NCBI RefSeq assembly: GCF_001905005.1
Contig: NZ_LWKZ01000012.1
Location: 735,061 to 799,060, forward strand
Length of the DNA: 64,000 nt
Source: Streptomyces sp. CB02923
GTDB taxonomy: Bacteria; Actinomycetota; Actinomycetes; Streptomycetales; Streptomycetaceae
Reading direction: 5' to 3'
Below the pieces are notes generated by a model, which was given only the letters and a program-made list of their open reading frames with translations, was not told where the DNA came from and did not search any database. Both the position numbers and the translations under genes were made by a program. Shown here one piece after another: positions 8,050 to 16,388 of this stretch (positions within the stretch are counted from its first letter, which is position 1; each line of letters opens with the position of its first letter).

Positions 8050-8991
8050 CTATTCGGCCTGGGCAGAGTGCTCGGCGATCAGCGTGCGGGCCGCGTCGAG
8101 GTCGTCCGGGGTCTTCAGCGCGAGCGTCCGCACACCGGGCAGGGCGCGCTTGGCGATGCCGACGAGGGTGCCGCCGGGGCTCACCTCGATGATGCCGGTG
8201 ACGCCCAGCTCCTTGAACGTCTCCATGCACAGGTCCCAGCGCACCGGGTTGGCCACCTGGCCCACCAGGCGGCGCACGATGTCCTGCCCGTCGGCGACGG
8301 CGCGGCCGTCCCTGTTCGAGACGTACCGGGTGTGCGGGTCGGCGGGCGTGATCTGCCCGACCGCTTCCTCAAGGACCGTCACGGCCGGAGCCATGTGCTC
8401 GGTGTGGAAGGCGCCGGCCACCTTCAGCGGCACGACGCGGCGGGTGCCCTCGGGCTTGTCGGCGGCCAGCGCGGCCAGCTGCTCGGCGGTGCCCGCGGCG
8501 ACGATCTGGCCCGCGCCGTTGACGTTCGCGGGGGTCAGGCCCAGCTTCTCCAGGTGCGGCAGGACCACGTCCTGCTCGCCGCCGAGGAGGGCGGCCATAC
8601 CGGTCTCGGTGACGGCGGCGGCCTCGGCCATGGCCAGGCCGCGCTTGCGTACCAGCTCCAGCGCGGTGTCCTCGGAGAGCACGCCGGTCAGGGCCGCGGC
8701 GGCCAGCTCGCCGACGCTGTGCCCGGCCGCGGCGCCGACCTGCCGGGAGAAGTCCTCCGGGGTCGCGAACAGCTGCCGGGCGGAGATCAGGGAGGCCGCC
8801 ACCAGCAGCGGCTGCGCCACCGCGGTGTCGCGGATCTCGTCCGCGTCGGCCTGCGTGCCGTAGTGGACCAGGTCCAGGTCGATGGCGGCCGACCACGCGC
8901 GAAGCCGGTCTTCGACTCCGGGGAGGTCGAGCCAGGGGGTCAGGAAGCCGGGCGTCTGAGCGCCTTGGCCGGGAGCGACGAGTACGAGCAC
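8050..8991 (-). CDS. fabD: Malonyl-CoA:ACP transacylase (FabD)
   Basis: 313 residues. The chosen GTG at 8991 gives the family start VLVLVAPGQGAQTPGF and has GAGAGAG about seven to eight bases upstream; a GTG at 8997 would add two residues with poorer spacing, and the much longer frame upstream runs into the fasR gap. Active-site S92 in GHSVGE and H196 in GAFHTEHM are present. It loads malonyl groups onto ACP for fatty acids and often for polyketides. First gene of the fab operon, about 90 bases after fasR on the same strand. Confidence 0.96.
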   Translation of the reverse strand: MLVLVAPGQGAQTPGFLTPWLDLPGVEDRLRAWSAAIDLDLVHYGTQADADEIRDTAVAQPLLVAASLISARQLFATPEDFSRQVGAAAGHSVGELAAAALTGVLSEDTALELVRKRGLAMAEAAAVTETGMAALLGGEQDVVLPHLEKLGLTPANVNGAGQIVAAGTAEQLAALAADKPEGTRRVVPLKVAGAFHTEHMAPAVTVLEEAVGQITPADPHTRYVSNRDGRAVADGQDIVRRLVGQVANPVRWDLCMETFKELGVTGIIEVSPGGTLVGIAKRALPGVRTLALKTPDDLDAARTLIAEHSAQAE

Positions 8992-9059
8992 CCTCACACT
9001 CTCTCTTGTGGGAGGTCCCGCCCGCCCGTGGGGACAGGGACGAAGAACCATCAGGGGAA

Positions 9060-9076
9060 TTGTCGGTGTTCTACAA
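9060..9076 (-). promoter_or_regulatory. Candidate operator in the fasR-fabD gap
   Basis: The 89-base gap ahead of fabD contains an AT-rich patch with a short dyad, TTGT (9060-9063) and ACAA (9073-9076), centred on nine bases. FasR is known in S. coelicolor to act on the fabD promoter, and this is the only dyad I see in the gap. Four-base arms are weak evidence. Confidence 0.3.
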
Positions 9077-9080
9077 AAGT

Positions 9081-10271
9081 CTAGAGTTGGGTGTCGCCGT
9101 CGGCCAGACGCCCCAGAATCAGCGCGATGCGCAGCGTGAAGGCGGAGCGTACGTCCGAAGGTGACCATCCGGTGACGTCGGTCACACGTCGAAGCCGGTA
9201 GCGCACGGTGTTGGGGTGCACGAACAGCATCCGCGCCGCGCCCTCCAGACTGCTGGCCTGTTCCAGATACACGCTCAGCGTCTCCAGGAGCGCCGAGCCT
9301 GCTTCCTCCAGCGGTCTGTAGATCTCCTCCACCAGCTGATCGCGCGCTGCCGGGTCGGAGGCCATCGCCCGCTCCGGCAGCAGATCGTCGGAGAGTACGG
9401 GACGGGGCGCGTCCGGCCAGGCGGCGCAGGCCTTGAGCCCCGCCGCCGCGGCCTTCGCGGAGCGGGTCGCGGCCAGCAGGTCGGAGACCACCGGACCGGC
9501 CACCACCGGGCCCGCCGCATACGGTCCGATCAGGGCTTTCGCCGCTTTCAGCGGATCGTCGGAGCCGCCCGCGATGACCACCAGGCGGCTGCCCAGGACA
9601 CCGGTGAGCACCTGGAGCTTGGCGTGCCGGGCCGCACGGCGGATGGCTTCCACCGTCAGCTCGCTGTCCCCGTCGGGGGCCGTACCCAGCACAACGCACA
9701 CATGTTCGGGAGAATTCCAGCCGAGGGCGGCGGCCCGCGAGACCGCCCCCTCGTCGGCCTCCCCGGAGAGCACCGCGTTGACGACCAGCGACTCCAGCCG
9801 CGCGTCCCACGCGCCCCGGGCCTCGGCGGCCTGCGCGTACACCTGGGCGGTGGCGAAGGCGATCTCGCGCGCGTAGACGAGCAGTGCCTCGCGCAGCACC
9901 CCCTCGTCGCCGGGGGCCGCCACGTCGTCGATCGCCGCCTCCATGACCTCGATGGTCGTACGGACCATCTCGACGGTCTGGCGCAAAGTGATCGCCCGGG
10001 TCAGCTCGCGCGGCGCCGTACCGAACACATCGGTGCTGATCGCCTGCGGCGTCTCCGGATGCCGGAACCACTCGGTGAAGGCCGCGATGCCCGCCTGGGC
10101 CACCAGCCCGATCCACGAGCGGTTCTCCGGCGGCATGGCGCGGTACCACGGCAGCTGCGCGTCCATGCGGGCGATGGCGTTGGCGGCCAGCTTGCCTGAC
10201 GACTTCTCCAGACGGCGGAGCGTCGCGGTGTGCGGATGCGGGTGCGGTTCGCGCGATGCGGGTTCAGACAC
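9081..10271 (-). CDS. fasR: FasR, PucR-type regulator of the fab operon
   Basis: 396 residues. The C-terminus (about 325-390) is a PucR/CdaR helix-turn-helix: LSVYLEQASSLEGAARMLFVHPNTVRYRLRR in two pieces around AARMLF, ending with an ILGRL tail. The first 300 residues are the GGDEF-like sensor region of CdaR-type regulators. Position directly before fabD on the same strand identifies it as the orthologue of S. coelicolor FasR, an activator of fabDHPF transcription. A start at ATG 10271 is used; the N-terminus (MSEPASREPHPHPHT) is poorly conserved and could be shorter. Confidence 0.9.
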   Translation of the reverse strand: MSEPASREPHPHPHTATLRRLEKSSGKLAANAIARMDAQLPWYRAMPPENRSWIGLVAQAGIAAFTEWFRHPETPQAISTDVFGTAPRELTRAITLRQTVEMVRTTIEVMEAAIDDVAAPGDEGVLREALLVYAREIAFATAQVYAQAAEARGAWDARLESLVVNAVLSGEADEGAVSRAAALGWNSPEHVCVVLGTAPDGDSELTVEAIRRAARHAKLQVLTGVLGSRLVVIAGGSDDPLKAAKALIGPYAAGPVVAGPVVSDLLAATRSAKAAAAGLKACAAWPDAPRPVLSDDLLPERAMASDPAARDQLVEEIYRPLEEAGSALLETLSVYLEQASSLEGAARMLFVHPNTVRYRLRRVTDVTGWSPSDVRSAFTLRIALILGRLADGDTQL

Positions 10272-10344
10272 GGGGACAAGCCTGCCTTATCGGGGCGGTG
10301 TGATGGCGCGGTGGGCTCACGGGGGCGGGGGCTACGGTGGTCGG

Positions 10345-11019
10345 GTGATCCAGGTACACAGAGGCGACGAACGCTATCCGGGCGGTGACGCGGCAGCCGG
10401 CATCGAGACCCGGCACGCCTTCTCCTTCGGCCCGCACTACGACCCGGACAACCTGCGCTTCGGCGCGCTCATCGCCTGCAACGAGGAACGGCTCGCGCCG
10501 GGCGCCGGTTTCGACGAGCATCCACACCGCGACACCGAGATCGTGACCTGGGTCGTCGAGGGGGAGCTGACCCACCGCGACTCGACCACCGGCCACGAGA
10601 CGGTGGTGCGGCCCGGCGACGTCCAGCGGCTCAGCTCCGCGGACGGCGTGCGGCACGAGGAGCGCAACGCCGGCGCGGAGCCGCTGTGCTTCGTGCAGAT
10701 GTGGCTGGCGCCCACCGGTTTCGGCGGCGAGCCGGAGTACGAGGTGGTGCGCGGGATCGCCGACGGGACGCCGTACGCGCTGCCCGGGGCCGCCTCGATG
10801 CTGCACGTGCGGCGGCTGGCCGACGGCGAACGGTCCGCCGTACCCGACGCGCCCCGGGCGTACGTGCACGTCGTGCGCGGCGCGGTCCGGCTGGACGGCC
10901 GGCGCCTGGCGGCCGGGGACGCGGCGCGGATCACGGACGCGGCGGACCTGGAACTGGCCGCCGAAGGGGCCGCGGAGTGCCTGCTGTGGGAGATGCCGGG
11001 CGAACCGTCGTACGGCTGA
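10345..11019 (+). CDS. Pirin family protein (bicupin)
   Basis: 224 residues from GTG at 10345. The N-terminal cupin has the metal-site pattern HPHRDTE ... THRDS ... GDVQRLSSADGVRHEE, giving His-x-His, a later His and Glu. The C-terminal cupin is present but degenerate, as in YhhW-like pirins. Some members are quercetin dioxygenases; others are redox or stress proteins, so substrate is unknown. Divergent from fasR across 73 bases that must contain both promoters. No clear Shine-Dalgarno sequence precedes the GTG; the transcript may be short-leadered. Confidence 0.85.
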   Translation: MIQVHRGDERYPGGDAAAGIETRHAFSFGPHYDPDNLRFGALIACNEERLAPGAGFDEHPHRDTEIVTWVVEGELTHRDSTTGHETVVRPGDVQRLSSADGVRHEERNAGAEPLCFVQMWLAPTGFGGEPEYEVVRGIADGTPYALPGAASMLHVRRLADGERSAVPDAPRAYVHVVRGAVRLDGRRLAAGDAARITDAADLELAAEGAAECLLWEMPGEPSYG

Positions 11020-11037
11020 GGGGGCGGCGGCCGGGCG

Positions 11038-11062
11038 TGCGGCCGGAACGGTCCTGGCCGCA
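11038..11062. terminator. Weak hairpin between convergent pirin and beta-lactamase-fold genes
   Basis: TGCGGCC (11038-11044) pairs with GGCCGCA (11056-11062); the 11-base loop can itself pair further. It lies in the 80-base gap between two gene ends. Shorter than the other terminators in the window. Confidence 0.4.
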
Positions 11063-11099
11063 GCCGCCACCGGGTCCACCGCGCCCCCGTCGCGCGCGT

Positions 11100-11924
11100 T
11101 CAGCGCAGCTCGGCGAGGATCGCGTCCGTGAGGGGCGGCCACACCTCGATCGCCCAGGGGCCGAAGGCCCGGTCGGTCAGCGCGACGCAGGCCGCGCCCG
11201 CGTCCGGGTCCACCCACAGGAACGTGCCCGACTGGCCGAAGTGCCCGAAGGTGCGCGGCGAGGACGAAGCGCCCGTCCAGTGCGGCGACTTGCCGTCGCG
11301 GATCTCGAAGCCGAGGCCCCAGTCGTTCGGGTTCTGCATCCCGTAGCCGGGCAGCACACCGCGTACGCCCGGGAAGACCACCGATGTCGCCTCGGCGAGC
11401 GTCTGCGGCGCCAGCAGGCGCGGCGCGAGCAGTTCGGCGCCGAAGCGGGCCATGTCGGCGGCGGTCGAGACGCCGTCCTTGGCGGGGGAGCCCGGCAGGT
11501 CGGTGGCGGTCATGCCGAGCGGTTCGAGGACCGCCTCGCGCAGGTACTGCGGGAAGGGGATGTCGGTGGCCTTGGCGATGTGGTCGCCGAGCGCCTCGAA
11601 GCCCGCGTTCGAGTACAGGCGGCGCTCGCCCGGAGCGGCCTGCACCCGGTCCTCGTCGAAGGCCAGCCCCGCGGTGTGCGCGAGCAGGTGGCGGACCGTC
11701 GAGCCCGGCGGCCCGGCGGGTTCGTCCAGCTCGACCGCGCCTTCCTCGACGGCGAGCAGCGCGGCGTACGCGGCGAGCGGCTTGGTGACCGAGGCCAGCG
11801 GAAAGCGGTGCTCCTGGGGGCCGTGGGTCCCGGCCACCGTCCCGTCGGTCCGTACGACGGCGGCGGCCGCGGTGGGCACCGGCCAGTTCTCGATCATCCG
11901 AAGGCTCTGCAAGGGCATGTCCAC
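11100..11924 (-). CDS. Serine hydrolase of the beta-lactamase/PBP fold
   Basis: 274 residues. Motifs of the class C beta-lactamase/EstB fold are S45-V-T-K48 (SxxK), Y104-S-N106 (YxN) and H228-F-G230 in place of KTG. LLAHTAGL and NAGFEALGDHI are typical. No signal peptide is visible, so it probably acts in the cytosol, more likely as an esterase or peptidase than as a resistance enzyme. Length is about 100 residues short of classic class C enzymes. Convergent with pirin; divergent from the MerR gene. Confidence 0.85.
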   Translation of the reverse strand: MDMPLQSLRMIENWPVPTAAAAVVRTDGTVAGTHGPQEHRFPLASVTKPLAAYAALLAVEEGAVELDEPAGPPGSTVRHLLAHTAGLAFDEDRVQAAPGERRLYSNAGFEALGDHIAKATDIPFPQYLREAVLEPLGMTATDLPGSPAKDGVSTAADMARFGAELLAPRLLAPQTLAEATSVVFPGVRGVLPGYGMQNPNDWGLGFEIRDGKSPHWTGASSSPRTFGHFGQSGTFLWVDPDAGAACVALTDRAFGPWAIEVWPPLTDAILAELR

Positions 11925-12014
11925 GAGCCTAACGCCCCGGTGGCACGGCGGGGGCGGGCCGGGGAGAGCGGACCGGCGTCCGCGGATCTCCTCAAGACCG
12001 GGTCAAAACTTCGC

Positions 12015-12045
12015 TTGCTTGGAGTGCACTCGAACTCTCTAGCGT
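12015..12045 (+). promoter_or_regulatory. MerR-type promoter of the merR/aldo-keto reductase operon
   Basis: TTGCTT (12015-12020) and TAGCGT (12040-12045) have a 19-base spacer holding the near-palindrome TTGGAGTGCACTCGAA (12019-12034). This resembles the operators of AdhR-type MerR regulators. It lies about 72 bases before the MerR start, so the regulator probably controls itself and the downstream reductase. The same architecture precedes the oxidoreductase at 4167. Confidence 0.7.
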
Positions 12046-12117
12046 TGAAGCCGTCGTGAGAGATCCGGGAGAAGGCGTCCCGGTACCGGGACATCCGGCG
12101 ACTACGGGAGGCGCGGC

Positions 12118-12582
12118 ATGACGGTGACGGCGACGGACAGAACGGTGGCGGACGCTCGGCCGAACCGCTGCAAGGGCACCGGGCTGCACCCGCGGCCCGA
12201 CGGCCGCGACCAGTACACGATCAGCGAGGTCGCCGAACACACCGGCCTGAGCGCCCACACCCTGCGCTGGTACGAACGGATCGGGCTGATGCCGCACGTG
12301 GACCGCACGCACACGGGCCAGCGCCGCTTCAGCAACCGCGACCTGGACTGGCTGGACCTGGTGACCAAGCTCCGCCTGACCGGTATGCCGGTCGCGGACA
12401 TGGTCCGCTACGCCGAGCTGGTGCGCGAGGGCGCCCACACCTTCCCCGAGCGGGAACAACTGCTGACCGCGCACCGCGAGGACGTACGGCAGCGGATCGC
12501 CGAACTGCGCAGCACGCTCCAGGTCCTCGACTACAAGATCGACGTTTACGCTGACGCCCGCCGGGCGTCGGAGGGAGTCTGA
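12118..12582 (+). CDS. MerR family transcriptional regulator
   Basis: 154 residues from ATG 12118 with GGGAGG upstream. The winged-helix domain begins YTISEVAEHTGLSAHTLRWYERIGL after about 32 unconserved residues (read here in two pieces, YTISEVAEHTG and HTLRWYERIGL), then DLDWLDLVTKLRLTGM and a coiled-coil dimer helix (EREQLLTAHREDVRQRI). The effector end has no cysteine motif of metal sensors, so an organic inducer is likelier. Six bases separate it from the aldo/keto reductase, indicating an operon, and its promoter has the 19-base spacer that this family untwists. Confidence 0.92.
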   Translation: MTVTATDRTVADARPNRCKGTGLHPRPDGRDQYTISEVAEHTGLSAHTLRWYERIGLMPHVDRTHTGQRRFSNRDLDWLDLVTKLRLTGMPVADMVRYAELVREGAHTFPEREQLLTAHREDVRQRIAELRSTLQVLDYKIDVYADARRASEGV

Positions 12583-12588
12583 GTCGGC

Positions 12589-13617
12589 ATGACCACTGAG
12601 AAGATCGCAACCGTCCGCCTGGGAGCCTCCGGACCGCCGGCCGGAGTCCAGGGACTCGGCTGCATGGGCATGAGTTTCGCGTACGGACCGACGGACGACG
12701 AGCCCGAGGCGCGGGCCACGCTGGAGCGGGCGCTCGAACTGGGCGTCACGCTCTTCGACACCGCCGACATGTACGGCATGGGGCACAACGAGGAGTTCAT
12801 AGCGCCGTTCATCCGGGCGCACCGCGACGAGGTCGTGCTGGCGACGAAGTTCGCGATTGCCATGGACTCGTCCGACCCGCTGAACCCGGCCAAGCGGACC
12901 ATCCGCAACGACCGCCCGTACATACGCCAGGCCGTCGAAGCGAGCCTGCGCCGCCTCGGCGTCGACGAGATCGACCTCTACTACATGCACCGCCGCGACC
13001 CGGCCGTCCCCATCGAGGACACCGTGGGCGCGATGGCCGAGCTGGTGGCCGAGGGCAAGGTCAAGCACCTGGGCCTGAGCGAGGTCACCGGCGGCGAACT
13101 GCGCGCGGCGCAGGCCGTGCACCCGATCGCGGCCGTGCAGTCGGAGTGGTCGCTGTTCAGCCGGGACGTGGAGAACGGCGTGGTGCCCGCCGCACGTGAG
13201 CTGGGCGTCGGCTTCGTGCCGTACTCGCCGCTCGGCCGCGGCTTCCTGACCGGCTCGTTCGTCAGCGCCGAGAAGGAACTGGGCGACGACGACTTCCGCC
13301 GTCACCAGCCCCGCTTCACGGGCGACAACGCGAAGGCCAACGCGGCCCTGCTGGAGCCGGTGCGCGAGGTCGCCGCCGCGCACGGAGCCTCGCTCGGACA
13401 GGTCGCGCTGGCCTGGGTGCAGCAGCAGGCGCAGGTGCACGGCCTGGCCGTGGTGCCGATCCCGGGGACGCGCAAGCGCGGCCGGGTCGAGGAGAACGTC
13501 GCCGCCACGCGCATCGTGCTCAGCGATGCGGAGCTGGCGCTGCTGGAGCCGGTCGCGAGCAAGGTCGCGGGCGACCGGTACGCGGACATGACGTCCACCT
13601 CGGCGGGCCGGGAGTAA
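12589..13617 (+). CDS. Aldo/keto reductase
   Basis: 342 residues. The TIM-barrel reductase motifs are D57 and Y62 in FDTADMYG, K87 in LATKF and H134 in LYYMHRRD, the full catalytic tetrad. IPGTRKR near residue 290 binds NADPH. Sequence style (QGLGCMGMSFAYG) fits the AKR13/YakC group, which reduces aldehydes. Cotranscribed with the MerR regulator six bases upstream; together they look like an aldehyde- or electrophile-responsive detoxification unit. A strong hairpin terminator follows. Confidence 0.93.
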   Translation: MTTEKIATVRLGASGPPAGVQGLGCMGMSFAYGPTDDEPEARATLERALELGVTLFDTADMYGMGHNEEFIAPFIRAHRDEVVLATKFAIAMDSSDPLNPAKRTIRNDRPYIRQAVEASLRRLGVDEIDLYYMHRRDPAVPIEDTVGAMAELVAEGKVKHLGLSEVTGGELRAAQAVHPIAAVQSEWSLFSRDVENGVVPAARELGVGFVPYSPLGRGFLTGSFVSAEKELGDDDFRRHQPRFTGDNAKANAALLEPVREVAAAHGASLGQVALAWVQQQAQVHGLAVVPIPGTRKRGRVEENVAATRIVLSDAELALLEPVASKVAGDRYADMTSTSAGRE

Positions 13618-13627
13618 CACCGCGGGC

Positions 13628-13672
13628 GCGCGGCGGGCGGAGCCGTCCCCCGATCGGCTCCGCCCGCCGCGC
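13628..13672. terminator. Bidirectional hairpin terminator
   Basis: A perfect 18-base-pair stem (13628-13645 with 13655-13672, GCGCGGCGGGCGGAGCCG on the left arm) and a nine-base loop lie between the convergent aldo/keto reductase and acyltransferase genes. Confidence 0.8.
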
Positions 13673-13689
13673 CCGCCCGGCTCCGGCCC

Positions 13690-14916
13690 TCAGGCCAGCC
13701 CCAGCGCGAACACCGCGAAGGCCGCCGCCAAGGTCCCCGCGACAGCCCGGCGGGCCGCCGTGACACCGGTCCACGGCGCCTCGAAACGGCGGGTCAGGCG
13801 GCCGATGACCAGCAGCGCCACGGCGAAGACGGGCAGCCAGGCCAGGCGGGCGACGATCCAGCCGACGGTGTCCGGCGCGGTGGTCAGGCCGGGCACGGCA
13901 CCGAGGGCGGACGCGGGGATCGCCGCCGAGAACATCGCCGTCTGGTGCCAGCACAGGACCGTCATCGCGGACAGATTGACGACGACCACGGGCGCCCAGA
14001 GGGCGGGCCGCCGCAGCAGCCGGGCGATACGGTCGCGCAGCAGGATCGCGGCGCCGGACTGGGCCGCGGCCAGCGCGAGGACCAGCAGCGACGGCGGATG
14101 CGAATTCGTACGGTCCTGGCCCGGGACGCCGACCATGCTCGCCGGGTAGTGGAAGAAGACCAGCAGCGCGGCGAACAGGGCGGTACCGCCGAGCAGCAGC
14201 ATCCAGGCGGCACGCCTGCCCAGCCGCTTCTCTCCCCACGACACGCCCAGTTGGTACGCGAACATCCAGCCCGGCAGCAGGTTGAGCAGGCTCAGCCACG
14301 ACGGCATGGCGTCGGCGTACGGCCCGTACCGCAGGAAGTCGACGACGGCGACGGCCGCCAGGAGCGGCGCCGAGGCCCAGACACCCGTGCGGCGTGCCGC
14401 GCGGACGCAGTACGGCGTGAGCGCGGTGATCCCCGCGTAGACGCCGACGAACCACAGGGGCTGGATGACCAGCGTCGCTCCTGTACGGAGTGTGGCCTCG
14501 GGAACGCCGAACGTGGACAGCACGGGAATCAGCGCCGCCCAGACAGCGGTCACGCCCAGGACGGGACGGCCCAGCCGGGCCAGGCGGCCCCGCAGCCAGT
14601 GGCCCGCCGACTCCCCGCGCGCGGCGGCGCGGTGGAAGGAGAGCACCGAGGCGTACCCGCCGACCAGGAAGAAGATGCCGAGCATCTGGAGCACCCAGCT
14701 CGCGGGCGCGAGGGCGGCCAAGGAGGACAGTGGGCTCGCGTTGTGCAGCGCGCCCCCTGCGTCGAGGGTGAAGCCGCCGAGCAGCCAGTGACCTGTCGGC
14801 ACGGCGAGCAGCGCCAGGGCCCGCAGCCCGTCGACGGCACGGTCGCGGTGGGCGGGGGTGCGGCCCTCGATGGTGCGGACTGCCTTGCGGACGGGGTCCA
14901 GGAGCGGGGTGGCCAT
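13690..14916 (-). CDS. Acyltransferase 3 family membrane protein
   Basis: 408 residues from ATG at 14916 with a strong AAGGAGG. About ten hydrophobic helices are visible, starting with GLRALALLAVPTGHWLLGG, where the His after the first helix is the conserved acyltransferase_3 residue, then IFFLVGGYASVLSFHRA. Such proteins move acyl groups (often O-acetyl) onto extracytoplasmic sugars or lipids. It lies 88 bases downstream of a DUF1023 hydrolase gene on the same strand; the pair may act on one extracytoplasmic acyl substrate. Acceptor unknown. Confidence 0.82.
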   Translation of the reverse strand: MATPLLDPVRKAVRTIEGRTPAHRDRAVDGLRALALLAVPTGHWLLGGFTLDAGGALHNASPLSSLAALAPASWVLQMLGIFFLVGGYASVLSFHRAAARGESAGHWLRGRLARLGRPVLGVTAVWAALIPVLSTFGVPEATLRTGATLVIQPLWFVGVYAGITALTPYCVRAARRTGVWASAPLLAAVAVVDFLRYGPYADAMPSWLSLLNLLPGWMFAYQLGVSWGEKRLGRRAAWMLLLGGTALFAALLVFFHYPASMVGVPGQDRTNSHPPSLLVLALAAAQSGAAILLRDRIARLLRRPALWAPVVVVNLSAMTVLCWHQTAMFSAAIPASALGAVPGLTTAPDTVGWIVARLAWLPVFAVALLVIGRLTRRFEAPWTGVTAARRAVAGTLAAAFAVFALGLA

Positions 14917-15004
14917 GAGGGCCTCCTTCGGAGGAGGTGCGGGAGGTGAGAGGTACGGGAGGCGGCGCGGGGGCGCGTACGGCGTACGGCAGGGCGCCCG
15001 CCCG

Positions 15005-16171
15005 TCAGCGCACGCGGCCGTAGCGCCCGAGCGCGATGTCGGCGAAGTTGCGCAACGAGTCCGTGCCGGGCGCGAGATAGCCGGTGTGCCCCTCGGCCGT
15101 CCGCGCGGGCACCCGGCGCGCGCCGAACTCCGGGTCGGTGGGGTCCGTACCGTGGCCCAGGCCCAGGAACTCGACGTGCGGCACGTTGCCGATCCAGTCG
15201 GAGGCGTCACGGGCGGCCCACACCCGGGCGGTGGTGCGCAGCGCCGCCGCGCTGTCCGTGCGCATACCGGGCGAGCCGAAGACGATGAGGTCCGCGATCC
15301 GCCCCGGGGCCAGCAGCGGTACGGCCTGGGCGCACACGACCGTTCCGTAGCTGTGGCACAGCAGGGCGGGAGCCCGCACGCCGACGGCGGCCAGACCGTC
15401 CAGGAAGCGGGCCAGGCGCGGGGCGCCGGCCACCGCCAGACGGCCGGTCGCGGCGTCCGGGCCGAGGCCGACCGGTGTGGTGTAGCCGGTCCAGGCAATC
15501 GCGGCCGTACGGACGCCCGGCGCTTCGGCCGCCATCCGGGCCCGCAGCGACTTGGCCATGCCGGACGGCGTGCCGTACGGGTCGCGCTCGCGGTCGGCCG
15601 AGGACAGGTCGATGTCCGAGCCCGGCACGAACACGGACGTGCGCCGCGCCGCCGCCAGGTCCCCGAACACCTCGGCCACCTGGCCGCGACCGCGGGGATC
15701 GAAGGCGAGTATCTGCCGCCCGGGGCGCAGCAGTTCGGCATAGCGGCCGGCCATCCGGCGCGCCTCCTGGTGGTCCTGGAGGGTCCCGGCCGGATCGGCG
15801 GCGCGAGCCGTCTGGCGGTCGCGTTCCGCCTTCAGCGCGAGGGCGTTGGCGCGGTAGCGCAGCGCCACCGGCGCACCGTCCAGGTTGCCCACGGTCAGCG
15901 GGTGACGGGCCGCCAGCCCCTGCCGCTGGGCCTCGCTCAGCGAGGCGAAGAACCGGGCTACCTCCGCCGGGTCGGCGGTCGCCGGATCCGGCAGCCGCTT
16001 GCCCAGCGAAGGGTCAGCGCGCCAGGCGGCGGCGCCGGGCGCGGGCCCGGTGACGGCCTCCTGTGTGGAGCCCACCGCCCAGCCGCCGGTGCCGCCGACG
16101 ACCGTCGCCGCCAGTGCGACCGCGACGAGCGTGCGCCTGCCGCGTTGGGTGAACCGGCGCAGCAAGGACAT
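15005..16171 (-). CDS. DUF1023 alpha/beta hydrolase, membrane-anchored
   Basis: 388 residues starting at ATG 16171, which follows GGGAGA. An N-terminal hydrophobic helix (about 14-34) anchors or exports the protein. VAEVFGDLAAARRTSVFVPGSD and LLCHSYGTVVC (nucleophile S274) define the DUF1023 alpha/beta hydrolase domain; the elbow is CHSYG rather than GHSxG. The segment ARHPLTVGNLDGAPVALRYRAN is the usual upstream signature. Likely an esterase working outside the membrane. A paralogue lies at 19683-20906. Downstream of the two-component pair and upstream of the acyltransferase, all on one strand. Confidence 0.85.
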   Translation of the reverse strand: MSLLRRFTQRGRRTLVAVALAATVVGGTGGWAVGSTQEAVTGPAPGAAAWRADPSLGKRLPDPATADPAEVARFFASLSEAQRQGLAARHPLTVGNLDGAPVALRYRANALALKAERDRQTARAADPAGTLQDHQEARRMAGRYAELLRPGRQILAFDPRGRGQVAEVFGDLAAARRTSVFVPGSDIDLSSADRERDPYGTPSGMAKSLRARMAAEAPGVRTAAIAWTGYTTPVGLGPDAATGRLAVAGAPRLARFLDGLAAVGVRAPALLCHSYGTVVCAQAVPLLAPGRIADLIVFGSPGMRTDSAAALRTTARVWAARDASDWIGNVPHVEFLGLGHGTDPTDPEFGARRVPARTAEGHTGYLAPGTDSLRNFADIALGRYGRVR

Positions 16172-16224
16172 GGTGGGGTCTCCCTCTTCCGTTGACGTGG
16201 CAGAGGAAAACGTAGGAAGCGGGT

Positions 16225-16243
16225 GTATGACACGGCGTCACAC
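16225..16243 (-). promoter_or_regulatory. Candidate response-regulator site ahead of the DUF1023 gene
   Basis: On the gene strand the sequence reads GTGTGACGCC (16234-16243) followed by GTCATAC (16225-16231), a partial dyad. Close copies, GTATGACGGC and GTATGACGCC, lie ahead of the histidine kinase gene at 18441-18474. The shared GTRTGACGSC suggests common control. Confidence 0.4.
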
Positions 16244-16275
16244 CGCGGGGCCAACTGTCCGCTGATACCGGGGTA

Positions 16276-16320
16276 GGGGGTGTCCGACCTGCTCGTCCTT
16301 CAGCACGACCGGACACCCCC
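16276..16320. terminator. Hairpin downstream of the response regulator
   Basis: GGGGGTGTCC (16276-16285) pairs with GGACACCCCC (16311-16320), with a 25-base loop that can fold further. It lies between the response regulator stop and the DUF1023 promoter and probably ends the two-component transcript. Confidence 0.55.
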
Positions 16321-16388
16321 AGGCACCGTAGGGGGCTTTCCCCACCCCCGGCCGCACTGACCAGTACTACGGGGGCGGGGCCCGCCCC

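Noticed and set aside
11100..11924. Antibiotic-resistance beta-lactamase
   Set aside because: SxxK and YxN are present but KTG is HFG, there is no signal peptide and the protein is short, so an esterase/peptidase role is likelier.
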